Of a stretch of 64,000 nucleotides of DNA, positions 47,911-59,100 are shown piece after piece. The stretch is from Pyronema omphalodes. Its lineage: Eukaryota; Ascomycota; Pezizomycetes; Pezizales; Pyronemataceae. The stretch covers positions 682,001-746,000 of the forward strand of contig JAJJXM010000025.1 in NCBI GenBank assembly GCA_024516155.1, written 5' to 3'. The position numbers and the translations under genes are program-made. Positions within the stretch are counted from its first letter, which is position 1. Each line of letters starts with the position of its first letter. The notes below the pieces were generated by a model that saw nothing but the letters and a program-made list of their open reading frames with translations, had not been told where the DNA came from and did not search any database.

Positions 47911-47942
47911 ACCAGCTGCAAGAAGATGGCTCTGCCGCTGGT
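47898..47942 (+). promoter_or_regulatory. -1 ribosomal frameshift signal between gag and pol
   Basis: Slippery heptamer GGGAAAA (47898-47904) is in the correct phase (G GGA AAA in the gag frame), two codons before the gag stop. After a six-base spacer (GAATAA) a hairpin begins: ACCAGC (47911-47916) pairs with GCTGGT (47937-47942), with an inner GCA/TGC stem and a 12-base loop. A -1 slip at AAA enters the pol frame, which is open from there. Confidence 0.8.
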
Positions 47943-50900
47943 GGGAATATTATTGCTGATACATTGCTATCATCGGGCGCAAGTTTTACTGGAAAGTTAG
48001 AATGCAAACACCTTGTCCTCTCCTGTTCCTTGTTTTCCAATAACCGCTCCGTGAAAACAGTAGCGCTCGTTGACTGCCGCGCCACTGGTATCGCCTTTGT
48101 TGACCGCAATTTCGCCCGCCATCACAAACTCCCCCTAACCCCCCTATCCACCGCCCGAACGGTCGAAGTTATCGACGGCCGCCCCATATCCTCAGGAAAG
48201 ATAACACACCTCGCCCAAGTAGAGTGTACCATCAACGGTCACTCGGAAACCCTTCCTATGTTTGTCACCAAGCTGGGTCACTACCCGGTGGTGTTGGGTA
48301 TCCCCTGGTTGAAGAAACACGATGTAACAATAAGCTTCAGTTCCAACACTGTAAGCTTCGACTCCCAATACTGCCTAAGGAACTGCACCCCGTTGCCTGT
48401 AAGCACAACCGGTGTCGAGGTCCTGGACTCGAGGCCCCCTCCCGCTGTCCACGAGCCCGACACAAACCCCTTGCCGGAGTTGGAAGACTCGGTCCCCGAC
48501 CCCCCGGACGAACCCCCAATAGAGATCTCAAGTCTAAACATCTCCGACTTCAAGGAAATGGTAGAAGACGAAAGCCTGACAGTGTTCTCGCTATCGTTGG
48601 ACGAGATCACCGTCGCCCTACAAGACAAGCCCCCCCTCACGGACGACGAACTGAAAGACATGATCCCCGAAGAGTATCATGACTACCACGATTTATTCAA
48701 GGAGGTCAACGCGAAGGAACTCCCCCCGCACCGACCCTACGACCACAAGATCCCACTGAAAGAGGGATTCGTCCCCCCCTTTGGCCCGCTATACTCGCTC
48801 TCACGCAACGAGTTGCAGACGCTGAAAACGTGGCTCGATGAGAATTTGGAGAAAGGATTCATACAACGCTCCCAATCACCAGCCGCCTCGCCGATATTAT
48901 TCGTGAAAAAATCAGACGGATCCCTACGCCTGTGTGTCGACTACCGGAGACTGAATGAAGGTACCGAGAAGAACCGGTACCCGCTGCCATTGATACAGGA
49001 AACGATGATGAATCTTTCCAAGGCTCAATACTTTACGACCCTTGATGTCCGCAGCGCTTATAACCTTATCAGAATGGCAGAGGGCGAAGAATGGAAGACG
49101 GCCTTCCGCACACGGTACGGCCTGTTTGAATCGAAAGTGATGCCCTTTGGGCTCACCAACGCGCCTGCCGATTTCCAGGCATTTATAAATGATGTCCTGA
49201 GACCATACCTAGACCAGTTTTGTACGGCATACTTGGATGATATCCTCGTATTCTCCGAAACAAAGTCCGATCACACCGCACACGTCCGAAAGATCTTGGA
49301 ACGACTCAAACAAGAAAAACTGCACTTGAAGCCAGAGAAGTGTAAGTTTGCTAAGGCAGAAGTACAGTACCTGGGCTACAACATCGGCCGCGACGGCGCG
49401 CGCATGATGGATTCCAAAGTAGCCACAGTGAGAGATTGGAAGGAACCAACCAATTTGAAACAGGTTCAAGAGTTCCTAGGCTTCGCGAATTTCTACCGAA
49501 GATTTATCAAAGACTACTCCAAAGTGGTCTCCCCGCTGACGGCTCTGACCAAAAAGAAAGATGGTAAAGCAATCCCCTTTATCTGGGGTAAAGATCAGCA
49601 GAGCGCCTTCGACCGACTGAAGGACGCATTTACATCAGCACCTATTCTCAAGCACTTCGACTACGAGAAACCGATTGTGGTAGAAACAGACGCATCTGAC
49701 TATGTGTCTGCTGGAGTCTTATCACAATACGACGACGATAACGTGTTACACCCCGTCGCATTTTATTCCAAGAAGCATTCCCCGGCAGAATGCAACTACG
49801 AAATCTACGACAAAGAACTACTGGCAATAGTTCGTTGTTTCGAGGAATGGCGTCCCCACTTAGAGGGCTCCGCCTTCCCTATAAAGGTATTGACGGATCA
49901 CAAGAATCTCGAATACTTTATGACGACAAAGCTGCTGAACAGACGACAAGCACGCTGGTCCGAGTTCCTGTCTCGGTTTAACTTTGTGATCACCTATCGA
50001 CCGGGAACGTTGGGAGGAAAACCGGACGCCCTGACAAGAAGAGCCGCCGACCTCCCGGAAGAGGGAGACGAACGCATACTGGCGAACCAGCAAGCTGTTC
50101 TGAAGCCACAGAACTTTCAGTTATGCATGACCCCGCCCATGAAACTCGCACCTTCCGAAGTAGACCTCCTGTTCACAGAGGGCTACAAGACAGATTCATT
50201 CCCCAACCGAGTGTTGGGAATGCTGGAAGAGGGCACACAAATCTGTAAGGACATATCGCTCGCCGATTGCTCCGTGTTGGAAAACAGATTGTACTACCGA
50301 GATTGCCTCTATGTCCCCGCGCTGGATAAACTACGATTGAAACTACTGCAAGATCACCACGACCCCCCCACTATGGGACACCCGGGCCGTGCGAAGACTT
50401 TCGAACTCCTCGCCAGGAATTATTACTGGCCCTCGATGAGAAAAGATGTGGACCAGTTCGTCCGAAATTGCCACACCTGTAAAAGAACAAAGGCTACCCG
50501 CCACGCACCCTATGGGACCCTGAAGCCCCTACCGGTTCCGCACCACCCTTGGCAGAATATATCGGTGGATTTTGTTACTGGACTACCGACATCAGAAGGC
50601 TTCGACGCAATATGTGCGATCGTTTGCCGACTAACGAAACAGCGGCACTTAGTGCCCTGTCATTCCACGATAGACGCAGAAGGCTTCGCGCAACTCTTCC
50701 TGGAAAACGTATTCAAACTACACGGCCTGCCAGACACAGTAGTGTCCGACCGCGGTCCGCAATTTGTGGCCCATTTCTGGAAACACTTGGCAAATTGCAT
50801 GGGTATCGAAATTGCCACGAGTACGGCCTTTCATCCCCAAACCGACGGCCAAACAGAGAGAATTAACGCGGTTACGGAGCAATATCTCCGCGCGTACGTC

Positions 50901-51632
50901 TGTTATTTACAAGACGATTGGAAGAAATTTTTACCACTGGCAGAATTTGCTGCAAATAACCAAGTATCGGATACAACGTCGCTGTCTCCGTTCTACGCTA
51001 TATATGGTCGACACCCCAAGTGCTCTTTCGAACTGGAAATCAGGACCGACAATCCTGAAGAAGTGAAAGCGAACGAGGTAGCGGAAAGGATGTCACACAT
51101 CCATGACGTCTTACGTTCGGAAATGAAATACGCCCAAGCCCGCCACATAGAAGCCGCCGACAACTCCCGACTCCCCGCGCCGGTCTTCAAACCAGGAGAC
51201 CTGGTATGGCTGGACGCCCGCAACCTAAGCACCCGCCGCCCCTCAAAGAAACTAGAAAACAAACACCTAGGCCCCTTCACCGTGTTACGGCCTATTGGAT
51301 CCCACGCCTATGAATTGGATATACCGGAGACCATGAAACACCACAGGACCTTCCCTGTGTCCCTACTAAACCCAGCCCCTTCGGACCCCCTCCCTGGCCA
51401 GATTATTCCACCGCCCCTACCGGTAGTAGTAGACGGCGCAGAAGAATGGTTCGTGGATGAAATCCTGGATAGCCGTTGGTCAAGAGGAAACCTGCAGTAC
51501 CTCGTCAAGTGGACCGGCCATGACTCTCCAACCTGGGAACCGGAAACGAACCTATCCGAAACTGAGGCCGCTGAGAGATTTCACCAGTTATACCCAGACA
51601 AACCTTCTCCTCTCGTAGGAACTCGAGCCTAA
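47904..51632 (+). CDS. pol: Chromovirus pol (PR-RT-RNase H-INT-chromodomain)
   Basis: Uninterrupted frame of about 1,240 codons, read by -1 frameshift from gag; there is no ATG near its start (the first suitable codon is TTG at 47964). Protease: VDCRATG, with Asp present but Arg where the family has Gly. Reverse transcriptase: LDVRSAYN, MPFGLTNAP, YLDD (49230-49241). RNase H: ETDASDY and YEIYDKELLA. Integrase: H...H and C..C zinc site (about 50350-50500), then D (50568), D (50748, SDRGPQF), E (50856, TDGQTERI). Chromodomain near the C terminus (WFVDEILDSRW, YLVKWTGHDSPTWEPE). All domains other than the protease motif look functional. Confidence 0.95.
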   Translation, partial: RINQLQEDGSAAGGNIIADTLLSSGASFTGKLECKHLVLSCSLFSNNRSVKTVALVDCRATGIAFVDRNFARHHKLPLTPLSTARTVEVIDGRPISSGKITHLAQVECTINGHSETLPMFVTKLGHYPVVLGIPWLKKHDVTISFSSNTVSFDSQYCLRNCTPLPVSTTGVEVLDSRPPPAVHEPDTNPLPELEDSVPDPPDEPPIEISSLNISDFKEMVEDESLTVFSLSLDEITVALQDKPPLTDDELKDMIPEEYHDYHDLFKEVNAKELPPHRPYDHKIPLKEGFVPPFGPLYSLSRNELQTLKTWLDENLEKGFIQRSQSPAASPILFVKKSDGSLRLCVDYRRLNEGTEKNRYPLPLIQETMMNLSKAQYFTTLDVRSAYNLIRMAEGEEWKTAFRTRYGLFESKVMPFGLTNAPADFQAFINDVLRPYLDQFCTAYLDDILVFSETKSDHTAHVRKILERLKQEKLHLKPEKCKFAKAEVQYLGYNIGRDGARMMDSKVATVRDWKEPTNLKQVQEFLGFANFYRRFIKDYSKVVSPLTALTKKKDGKAIPFIWGKDQQSAFDRLKDAFTSAPILKHFDYEKPIVVETDASDYVSAGVLSQYDDDNVLHPVAFYSKKHSPAECNYEIYDKELLAIVRCFEEWRPHLEGSAFPIKVLTDHKNLEYFMTTKLLNRRQARWSEFLSRFNFVITYRPGTLGGKPDALTRRAADLPEEGDERILANQQAVLKPQNFQLCMTPPMKLAPSEVDLLFTEGYKTDSFPNRVLGMLEEGTQICKDISLADCSVLENRLYYRDCLYVPALDKLRLKLLQDHHDPPTMGHPGRAKTFELLARNYYWPSMRKDVDQFVRNCHTCKRTKATRHAPYGTLKPLPVPHHPWQNISVDFVTGLPTSEGFDAICAIVCRLTKQRHLVPCHSTIDAEGFAQLFLENVFKLHGLPDTVVSDRGPQFVAHFWKHLANCMGIEIATSTAFHPQTDGQTERINAVTEQYLRAYVCYLQDDWKKFLPLAEFAANNQVSDTTSLSPFYAIYGRHPKCSFELEIRTDNPEEVKANEVAERMSHIHDVLRSEMKYAQARHIEAADNSRLPAPVFKPGDLVWLDARNLSTRRPSKKLENKHLGPFTVLRPIGSHAYELDIPETMKHHRTFPVSLLNPAPSDPLPGQIIPPPLPVVVDGAEEWFVDEILDSRWSRGNLQYLVKWTGHDSPTWEPETNLSETEAAERFHQLYPDKPSPLVGTRA

Positions 51633-51643
51633 CGGGGGGGTAC

Positions 51644-52177
51644 TGTCACGGCACACGGCTGACGAGCCGTTGTGTTGCGTCATCATGTTGTCGTGGTTGT
51701 TGATTGACATCGTGCCGTTGTCTTGCCGTGTTGTGTTGCGTTGCCGTTGTGTTGTTGTGTTGTTGTGTGTGCCGTGCCATTGTGACTGAGAGACTGATTG
51801 ATGATGGATGACGTACCACGAGCTGGAGAGCTGTGGCGTCGCAGGTGAATCGATGGAGAACGGAAGCTCATGTAGCGATGATTGTATGACGGCCCAGCAA
51901 GAGTGCTGGCCGCCCCTTTGTACATAAGGAGGCTTGCCTCCCCGTTGTTGAGATTCTCCATCGAACGTCTTGTGTCTTCTCCCTGCTCCTAATATAAGAT
52001 TCCTTCTCCTAAGTCCTACGTCACTCTTGTCCTTGTCCCTGTCCCTGTTTAGTGTGCCGTACGTCTGACGAGCACTTCGGTCCTTGTCCTGCCGTTCCCC
52101 GTCCCGGAACCTGCCTAGCCCCTTTTGCCGGTAGTGTTCAGTGTGTCCCTTGAACGTCCGTTCTCGGTTCCCTGACA
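51644..52177 (+). repeat. Right LTR of the young chromovirus
   Basis: 534 bp, two differences from the left LTR, preceded by the polypurine tract and followed by the duplicated GTCTG. Confidence 0.95.
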
Positions 52178-53544
52178 GTCTGGGTAAGGGAGGAACTCAC
52201 ATCGTTGTTGGAAGAGCGGGCAAGGAAAATTCGGCTCACCGCACGGTCGAAGCGGTGGTGGTGCGCGGAGATTTGGGAGGCTTGCACGGAGTATGGGAGG
52301 ACCCGCAGGCCGGTCAAGCAAGGTCGCGCGTCGGTGGAGGAAGAACACCAGCTGCGAAACGCGTACCATTCGCTGCAGCGACAGAAAAAACGCAGGTGCT
52401 GGGGGGACTTCCTGTCGATAGCCAACGCAGACGCTGTCTGGGCGGCGCAGAGAATGACAAAACCGTGAGCGGCGACGGTGGTCAGCCCGCTCGAGAACGA
52501 AGAGAGTCAACGCGCGGAGGATGATCAGGATAAGCGAAGGATGCTTGCGGAGGTATCCTTTCCCCCTCGTAACCCCTTCTCGGAGTTGCCACCCCCCCCA
52601 GGGCCTCCTGGAAACCTGTGGCGGTCAGTGTTGTTGGAGTCTGTCACCTCTGCTCTATCTAGGCAGAGCAACAAGAAGGCCCCAGGCGCAGATGCGCTGC
52701 GTGTCCCCATTGTGAAAGCCCTGCTCTCGTGGGATCCAGAACGTGTCATTCAGTGGTCGAACACTGTCTGCGCCTGGGGTATCACCCCCGCGACTGGAAA
52801 ATCGCAAAGGGAGTGTGCATCCCGAAGCCGGGAAAGCCGAGCTATTCGCGTGCTAAAAGCTTCCGGATAATCTCCCTGCTCAGCTACTTCGGCAAGCTGG
52901 TGGAAAAAGTGGTAGCGGTGCTCCTCGCGCAAGAGTACGAGCGCACGGGGATTCTGCACGATGGGCAGTTCGGGGGGAGAACGAACAGGTCAGCGGCGGA
53001 CGCGGCGGCGGTGTTGGTAGGGTTCATCGAGACTGCCTGGGAGGAAAAATTGTCAGCCAGCGCTCTTTTGATGGACGTCAAGGGCACTTTCCCTACCGTC
53101 AACAGGGTTTGTTTAACCAACAAGCTGCGCAGGGCAGCCTTCGACGAAGGGCTTATCCGCTGGATCACCAGCTGCATGAGAGGTAGGAGAGTCGAAATTT
53201 TCCTCGCCGGGGAAGCTGGCGATCCAATAGACACCGACACTGGGCTGCCCCAAGGCTCCCCTGTGTCCCCGATATTATTTTTGCTGTACATAGCGGATCT
53301 GGCGCGGATGGTTGAAGCGGAGGTCGGGGGAACGCTGGGACTGTCTTTCGTCGATGACGTCACGTGGCTCGTGAAGGGCGCGTCAGCGACTGACGTCACC
53401 ACCAAGTTAGACCGATGCGCGTCCCTCTGCCTCGCGTGGAGTGAAGCGAAGGCAGTGGTCTTCGAATCGGAGAAGACGGAAGCAATCCTTTTCTCTCGGA
53501 GACGCTCCCCCCCGAACCCCGACTCCCTCACGGTGACGGTGGGG
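52178..53544 (+). pseudogene. LINE ORF2, reverse transcriptase part
   Basis: Continues ORF2 after the young chromovirus (EEVEDEV | WVREELTSLLEE). A TGA at 52466-52468 and a frameshift near 52770 break it. RT landmarks are clear: NKKAPGADALR, IPKPGKPSY, QFGGRTNRSAADA, LLMDVKGTFP, GLPQGSPVSPILFLLY and the catalytic FVDD (53347-53358). The segment QFGGR...ADA is typical of Tad-like elements. It ends at TGGGG, where the second chromovirus entered. Confidence 0.88.
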
Positions 53545-54075
53545 TGTCACGGCACACGGCTGACGAGCCGTTGTGTTGTTACGTCACCATTGTGTTGTCG
53601 TGGTTGTTGTCGACGTCGTGCCGTTGTCTTGCCGTGTTGTGTTGTGTTGTCGTTGTGTTGTTGTGTGTGCCCTGCTGTTGTTGTTGATGGGCTGACTGAT
53701 GATGGATGACGTAGCATGAGCTGGAGAGCTGTGGCGTCGCGGGTGAAATGATGGAGAACGGAAGCTGTCATGTAGCGATGTTGGATGACGGCCCAGCAAG
53801 AGTGCTGGCCGCCCCTTTGTACATAAGGAGGCTTGCCTCCCCGTCGTTGAGTTCTCCATCGAACATCTTGTGTCTTTCTCTCGTCCTTAATAAAGACTTC
53901 TCCTTTCAGTCCCACGTCATTCTTGTCCTTGTCCCTGTCCCTGTTTCGTGTGCCGTCCGTCTGCCGTGCACTTCGGTCCTTGTCCTTCCGTTCCCACATC
54001 CCGGAACCCGCCTAGTCTCCCCCTGCCGGTAGTGTTCAGTGTGTTCTTCGAACGTCCGTTCCTAGTTCCCTGACA
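53545..54075 (+). repeat. LTR of the older chromovirus, looks like a solo LTR
   Basis: 531 bp, TGTCACGG...CTGACA, bounded on both sides by TGGGG (53540-53544, 54076-54080). LINE coding sequence continues across it (TVTVG | GPHSIRYSE), exactly as expected of a solo LTR. Confidence 0.93.
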
Positions 54076-55265
54076 TGGGGCCCCACTCCATTCGGTACTC
54101 CGAAACCGCTGTTCGGTGGTTAGGATACTGGCTGGACGCCAAACTCACCTTTAACCAGCACCGACAGAAGTGGTTCTCCCGGGCCTCGCAACCACAGGCA
54201 CAAATCGCACGCTTGTGCAAGAAATACGGGCTCCCCGCGGGCAGCACCGCTAATGTTCAGCGAGCTGTGGTGCAATCCGTTGCTACCTACCGCATTGAAA
54301 TCAACGCCGCCCGCCGACTCCCCTCCCGAGACGCCGGCCATCTGTCCTGCCTCCATCTCATCCTCAACAAGCAGGCACGGGCCATCACCGGCTGCTTCCG
54401 TACAACCCCGCTCGGCTTTCTGGCAGCAGAAAGCCCGACGAGACTGGCAGAATCCCTTGTGCGGTGACGGGAAGCCCGCTTTAGAGCGCGACTTCTCACC
54501 CGCCCAGGCCCCCCCGCCTCCAACCCCCCGTCTCCGACCGCCGATATCGTCCGGCAACTGACGCAGCGCGCAACGACCTGTTCGGGCTTCCACCACGTCG
54601 GAAAATGTTTCCCCCCCTCTCCGCCAGCAGTGCCCTGGCACTGTCATCATCGCATCTAGGAACGAAGCAACCGAGTGCGCCCAACAGTGGAGAAACCTTG
54701 GCTCCGCCTGCGTCTGGACTGGTGGGTCTCGCATGGAAGACCTCGCTGGTTCCGGCTTTGTTCGCTATGTGCGGGGGGTCCTCACTTCCTCCTCCTTCGG
54801 CGTGGGACGTCATGCAGAAGTTTATGACGCCGAGATTCATGCCATGCTGATGGCCCTGCGAGACTACTGGGATAATTATCACTACTCCGTAGCTCGCCCC
54901 CCCCCCCGCTCCTCACAATTTTTTCAGATGCACAAGCTGCGCTGCAGCGACTGCTCTCTGACGTGCCTGGCCCGGGCCAGATCTTGCAGCACTTGATCGC
55001 GACGGAAGTCGCAAAACTCCGCGCCTTCACCGGCATTGAGGGGGTCTTCCGGTGGGTGCCCGGCCACACCGACATCCTGGAAAACGAAGCCGCGGACGCG
55101 GCAGCAAAACAAGGCACAGGTCACCGATGCTTAGCCCCCCCCCTCCGAGGGTGTGCAAACCCCGTCTGCTCCCCCCTCCCTTGGACATCGCTGGCGCATG
55201 TCAATCGCGCAGCGACGGAGATTCCCAAGGCGATTGCAGCAAAGTGGGTACGCCAGCGTACCGAC
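54076..55265 (+). repeat. Duplicated LINE ORF2 3' segment, copy A
   Basis: Matches 60402-61588 with a few per cent difference. It encodes the end of RT and part of RNase H (VWTGGSRMED, HAEVYDAEIHAMLMAL, FRWVPGHTDILENEAADAAA). Here the first RNase H Asp (TDGS in copy B) is Gly. A TGA near 54465 breaks the frame. Copy A ends at GTACCGAC, where chromovirus gag begins. Confidence 0.92.
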
Positions 55266-56138
55266 AGCCAGCGTGAACTCATCAACGCGCTACTCGCCTC
55301 CCCTGGCATCCGCGTTACCGGAGATAAAATTTCGGATCCACCACCCTTCGATGGGTCCAACAGGGAGGACCTCCGCCGTTTTGTCTCCTTGCTTCGTATT
55401 ATATTGGTGAGCGACGAATTACGCTTCCCAACCACTCACAAGCGGATCTCTTATGCCATGGGCCACCTCCGCGGACGCGCCTTGGATCAGATCCTTCCTT
55501 ATATCAAGGATAATGGCAACCGCTGGGCCCTCTCCGACGTCGAGGACGTCATTAAGATCCTGCAGCGTACCTTTGGAGACCCGGACGAGCGCGCAACGGC
55601 TCGTTTCAAACTACAAAATCTCCGACAAAACAACCGCGAGTTTTCAGATTATTATGCAGAGTTTTCCCGCCTGGTCGCAGAATTGGGCTGGGATGAAGCC
55701 GCTACCATGGATGCTCTGCTGAACGGCCTACCCCTCGAGTTGCACGAAAAGTTGGTTGGCGCCCCTTCCACCGCTACGATGCACGAATTTGTTGAACAGT
55801 GCCAAAAATTGGACTCCCAATTGAGAGCACTTGAGAATCTCCGCAAGCTACGTACCAACCGCGGCCAAGTTAAACCCACTACCGCCGCCACCCCCGCCCC
55901 CAGTCGCCCCACCCCCGCTACCCAAGGCACCACCGCCTCCCCCAGCAAGCAAACCCCTGCCCAGGGACCCCGTCAGAAACTGTCGGCACAGGAACGCGCG
56001 ACCCGCCTGTCAGAAGGACGTTGCCTCTACTGCGGTGGCCTCGGCCACATGACTGCTTCGTGCCCCGCCAAGACGAATGTTAAAGTGGCGAGTGTGGAAT
56101 TATTGGATAGTGAAGAAGAGGTGTCAGGAAAAGACTAA
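54963..56138 (+). pseudogene. In-frame fusion of LINE RNase H to chromovirus gag
   Basis: A 391-codon open frame: about 100 residues of LINE RNase H C-terminal part (through RWVPGHTDILENEAADAAAKQG) run without a break into 290 residues of gag (QRELINALLASPGIRVTG to the CCHC knuckle CLYCGGLGHMTASC). The junction is at 55265-55267. The frame lacks the N-terminal RNase H catalytic residues and the gag N terminus. Whether it is expressed is unknown; the LTR at 53545 could drive it. Confidence 0.8.
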
Positions 56139-59100
56139 ACCAGCTGCAAGAAGATGGCTCTGCCGCTGGTAGGAAAATTATTCCTGATACATTGTTATTA
56201 TCGGGCGCCAGTTTTACTGGAAAGTTAGAATGCAAACACCTTGTTCTCTCTTGCTCCTTGTTTTCCAATAACCGCTCCGTGAAGACAGTAGCGCTCGTTG
56301 ACTGCGGCGCCACTGGCATCGCCTTTGTTGATCGCAATTTCGCCCGCCATCACAAACTCCCTCTAACCCCCCTACCCACCGCCCGAACGGTCGAAGTTAT
56401 CGACGGCCGACCTATATCCTCAGGAAAAATCACACACCTCGCCCAAGTAGAGTGTACCATCAATGGTCACTCGGAAACCCTCCCCATGTTCGTCACCAAG
56501 TTGGGTCACTACCCGGTGGTGTTGGGCATCCCCTGGTTGAAGAAACACGACGTGACAATAAGCTTCAGTTCTAACACTGTAAGCTTCGACTCACAATACT
56601 GCCTAAGAAACTGCACCCCATTACCTGTGAGCACAACCGGTGTCGAGGTCCTGGACCCGGGCCCCCCTCCCGCCGCCCACGAGCCCGACACAGACTCCAT
56701 GCCGGAATTGGAAACCCCGGTCCCCTACCCTCCAGATGAACCTCCAATAGCAATCTCAAGTCTAACCATCTCCGACTTCAAAGAGATGGTAGAAGGTGAA
56801 CACCTAACAGTCTTCTCGCTATCGCTGGACGAAATCACCGTCTCCTTGGAAGACAGACCCCCCCTCACGGATGAGGAACTAAAAGACATGATCCCCGAAG
56901 AGTACCATGACTACCTCGACCTGTTCAAGGAAGTCAACGCAAAGGAACTCCCCCCACACCGACCCTACGACCACAAGATCCCATTTAAAGAGGGATTCGT
57001 TCCCCCCTTTGGCCCCCTATACTCGTTATCACGCAACGAGCTACAGACAGTAAAAGCATGGCTAGACGAAAATTTGGAAAAAGGCTTTATACAACGCTCC
57101 AAATCATCAGCCGCCTCGCCGATATTATTCGTGAAGAAATCAGACGGATCCTTACGCCTATGCATAGATTACCGAAGATTGAATGAAGGGACCGAAAAGA
57201 ATCGGTACCCGCTACCATTGATACAGGAAACGATGATGAATCTTTCCAAAGCTCAATATTTTACAATTCTTGACGTCCGCAGCGCCTATAACCTCATTAA
57301 AATGGCAGAAGGTGAAGAATGGAAAAGGGCCTTCCGCACAAGGTACGGCCTATTCGAGTCAAAAGTGATGCCCTTTGGGCTCACTAACGCGCCTGCCGAT
57401 TTCCGGGCATTCATGAATGATGTCCTGAGACCATACCTGGACCAGTTTTGTACAGCATACCTGGACGATATCCTGGTATTCTCTGAAACAAAGCCCGATC
57501 ACACCTCACACGTCGGAAAGATCTTGGAACGACTCAAACAAGAAAAACTACACTTGAAGCCAGAAAAGTGTAAGTTTGCTAAGGCAGAAGTACAGTACCT
57601 GGGCTACAACATTGGCCGCGACGGCGCTCGCATGATGGATTCCAAAGTAGCCACAGTCAGAGATTGGAAGGAACAAACCAATTTGAAAAAGGTCCAAGAG
57701 TTCCTGGGTTTCGCGAACTTCTACCGACGATTTATCAAGGACTACTCAAAGGTAGTCCCCCTTCTAACGGCTCTGACCAAAAAGAAAGATGGTAAAGCAA
57801 TCCCCTTTACCTGGGGTAAAAATCAGCAAAGCGCCTTCGACCGACTGAAGGACGCATTTACATCAGCACCGATTCTCAAGCACTTCGACTACGAGAAACC
57901 GATTGTAGTAGAAACAGACGCATCTGACTATGTGTCCGCTGAAGTTTTATCACAATACGACGACAATTACGTGTTACACCCCGTCGCGTTTTATTCCAAA
58001 AAGCATTCCCCGGCGGAATGCAACTATGAGATCTATGACAAAGAACTACTGGCGATAGTTCGTTGTTTCGAGGAATGGCGTCCCCACTTGGAGGGCTCCG
58101 CGTTCCCAATAAAAGTATTGACAGACCACAAGAACCTCGAATACTTTATAACGGCAAAGGTACTAAACAGACGACAAGCACGCTGGTCCGAATTCCTGTC
58201 TCGGTTCAACTTTGTCATCACCTACTGACCGGCAACGTTGGGAGGGAAACTGGACGCCCTGACGATACGAGCCGCCGACCTCCCGGGAGAGGGAGACGAA
58301 CGTATACTAGCGAATCAGCAAGCTGTCCTAAAGCCACAAAACTTCCAATTGTGCATGACCCCGCCCATGAAACTTGCACCTTCCGAAGTGGACCTCCTGT
58401 TTAAGGAGGGCTACAAGACAGATTCATTCCCAAACCGAGTGTTGGGGATGCTGGAAGACGGTACACAAATCTATAAGGACATATCACTCGCCGACTGCTC
58501 CGTGTTGGACAACAGATTGTACTATCGAGATTGCCTCTATGTCCCCGCGCTGGACAAACTACGACTAAAACTACTACAAGATCACCACGAACCCCCCACC
58601 ATGGGACACCCGGGCCGTGCAAAGACTTTCGAACTCCTGGCCAGGAATTATTACTGGCCTTCGATGCGAAAAGATGTGGATCAATTCGTCCGAAATTGCC
58701 ACATTTGTAAAGGAACAAAAGCGACCCGCCACGCACCCTATGGAACCTTGAAACTCCTACCGGTCCCGCACCACCCGTGGCACAACATATCTGTGGACTT
58801 CGTTACTGGGCTACCGATATCAGAAGGCTTCGACGCAATATGTGCGATCGTTTGCCGACTCACGAAACAGCGGCACTTAGTGCCCTGTCACTCCACGATA
58901 GACGCAGAAGGCTTCGCGCAACTCTTCCTGGAAAACCTATTCAAACTACATGGTCTGCCAGACACAGTAGTGTCCGACCGCAGCCCGCAATTTGTTGCCC
59001 ACTTTTGGAAACACCTGGCAAATTGCATGGGTATCGAGATTGCCACGAGCACGGCCTTCCACCCCCAGACCGATGGCCAAACAGAAAGAATCAATGCGGT

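Larger units (their letters stand above)
45761..52177 (+). mobile_element. Full-length Ty3/gypsy chromovirus (young copy)
   Basis: 6,417 bp with two 534-bp LTRs starting TGTCACGG and ending CTGACA, flanked by the 5-bp duplication GTCTG (45756-45760 and 52178-52182). Between the LTRs lie a small overlapping ORF, gag, and a gag-pol frameshift leading into protease, reverse transcriptase, RNase H, integrase and a C-terminal chromodomain. The polypurine tract AACGGGGGGG ends three bases before the right LTR. The LTRs differ at only two positions that I found, so insertion was recent. Chromodomain elements are known to target heterochromatin marks; here it landed in a LINE. Confidence 0.97.
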
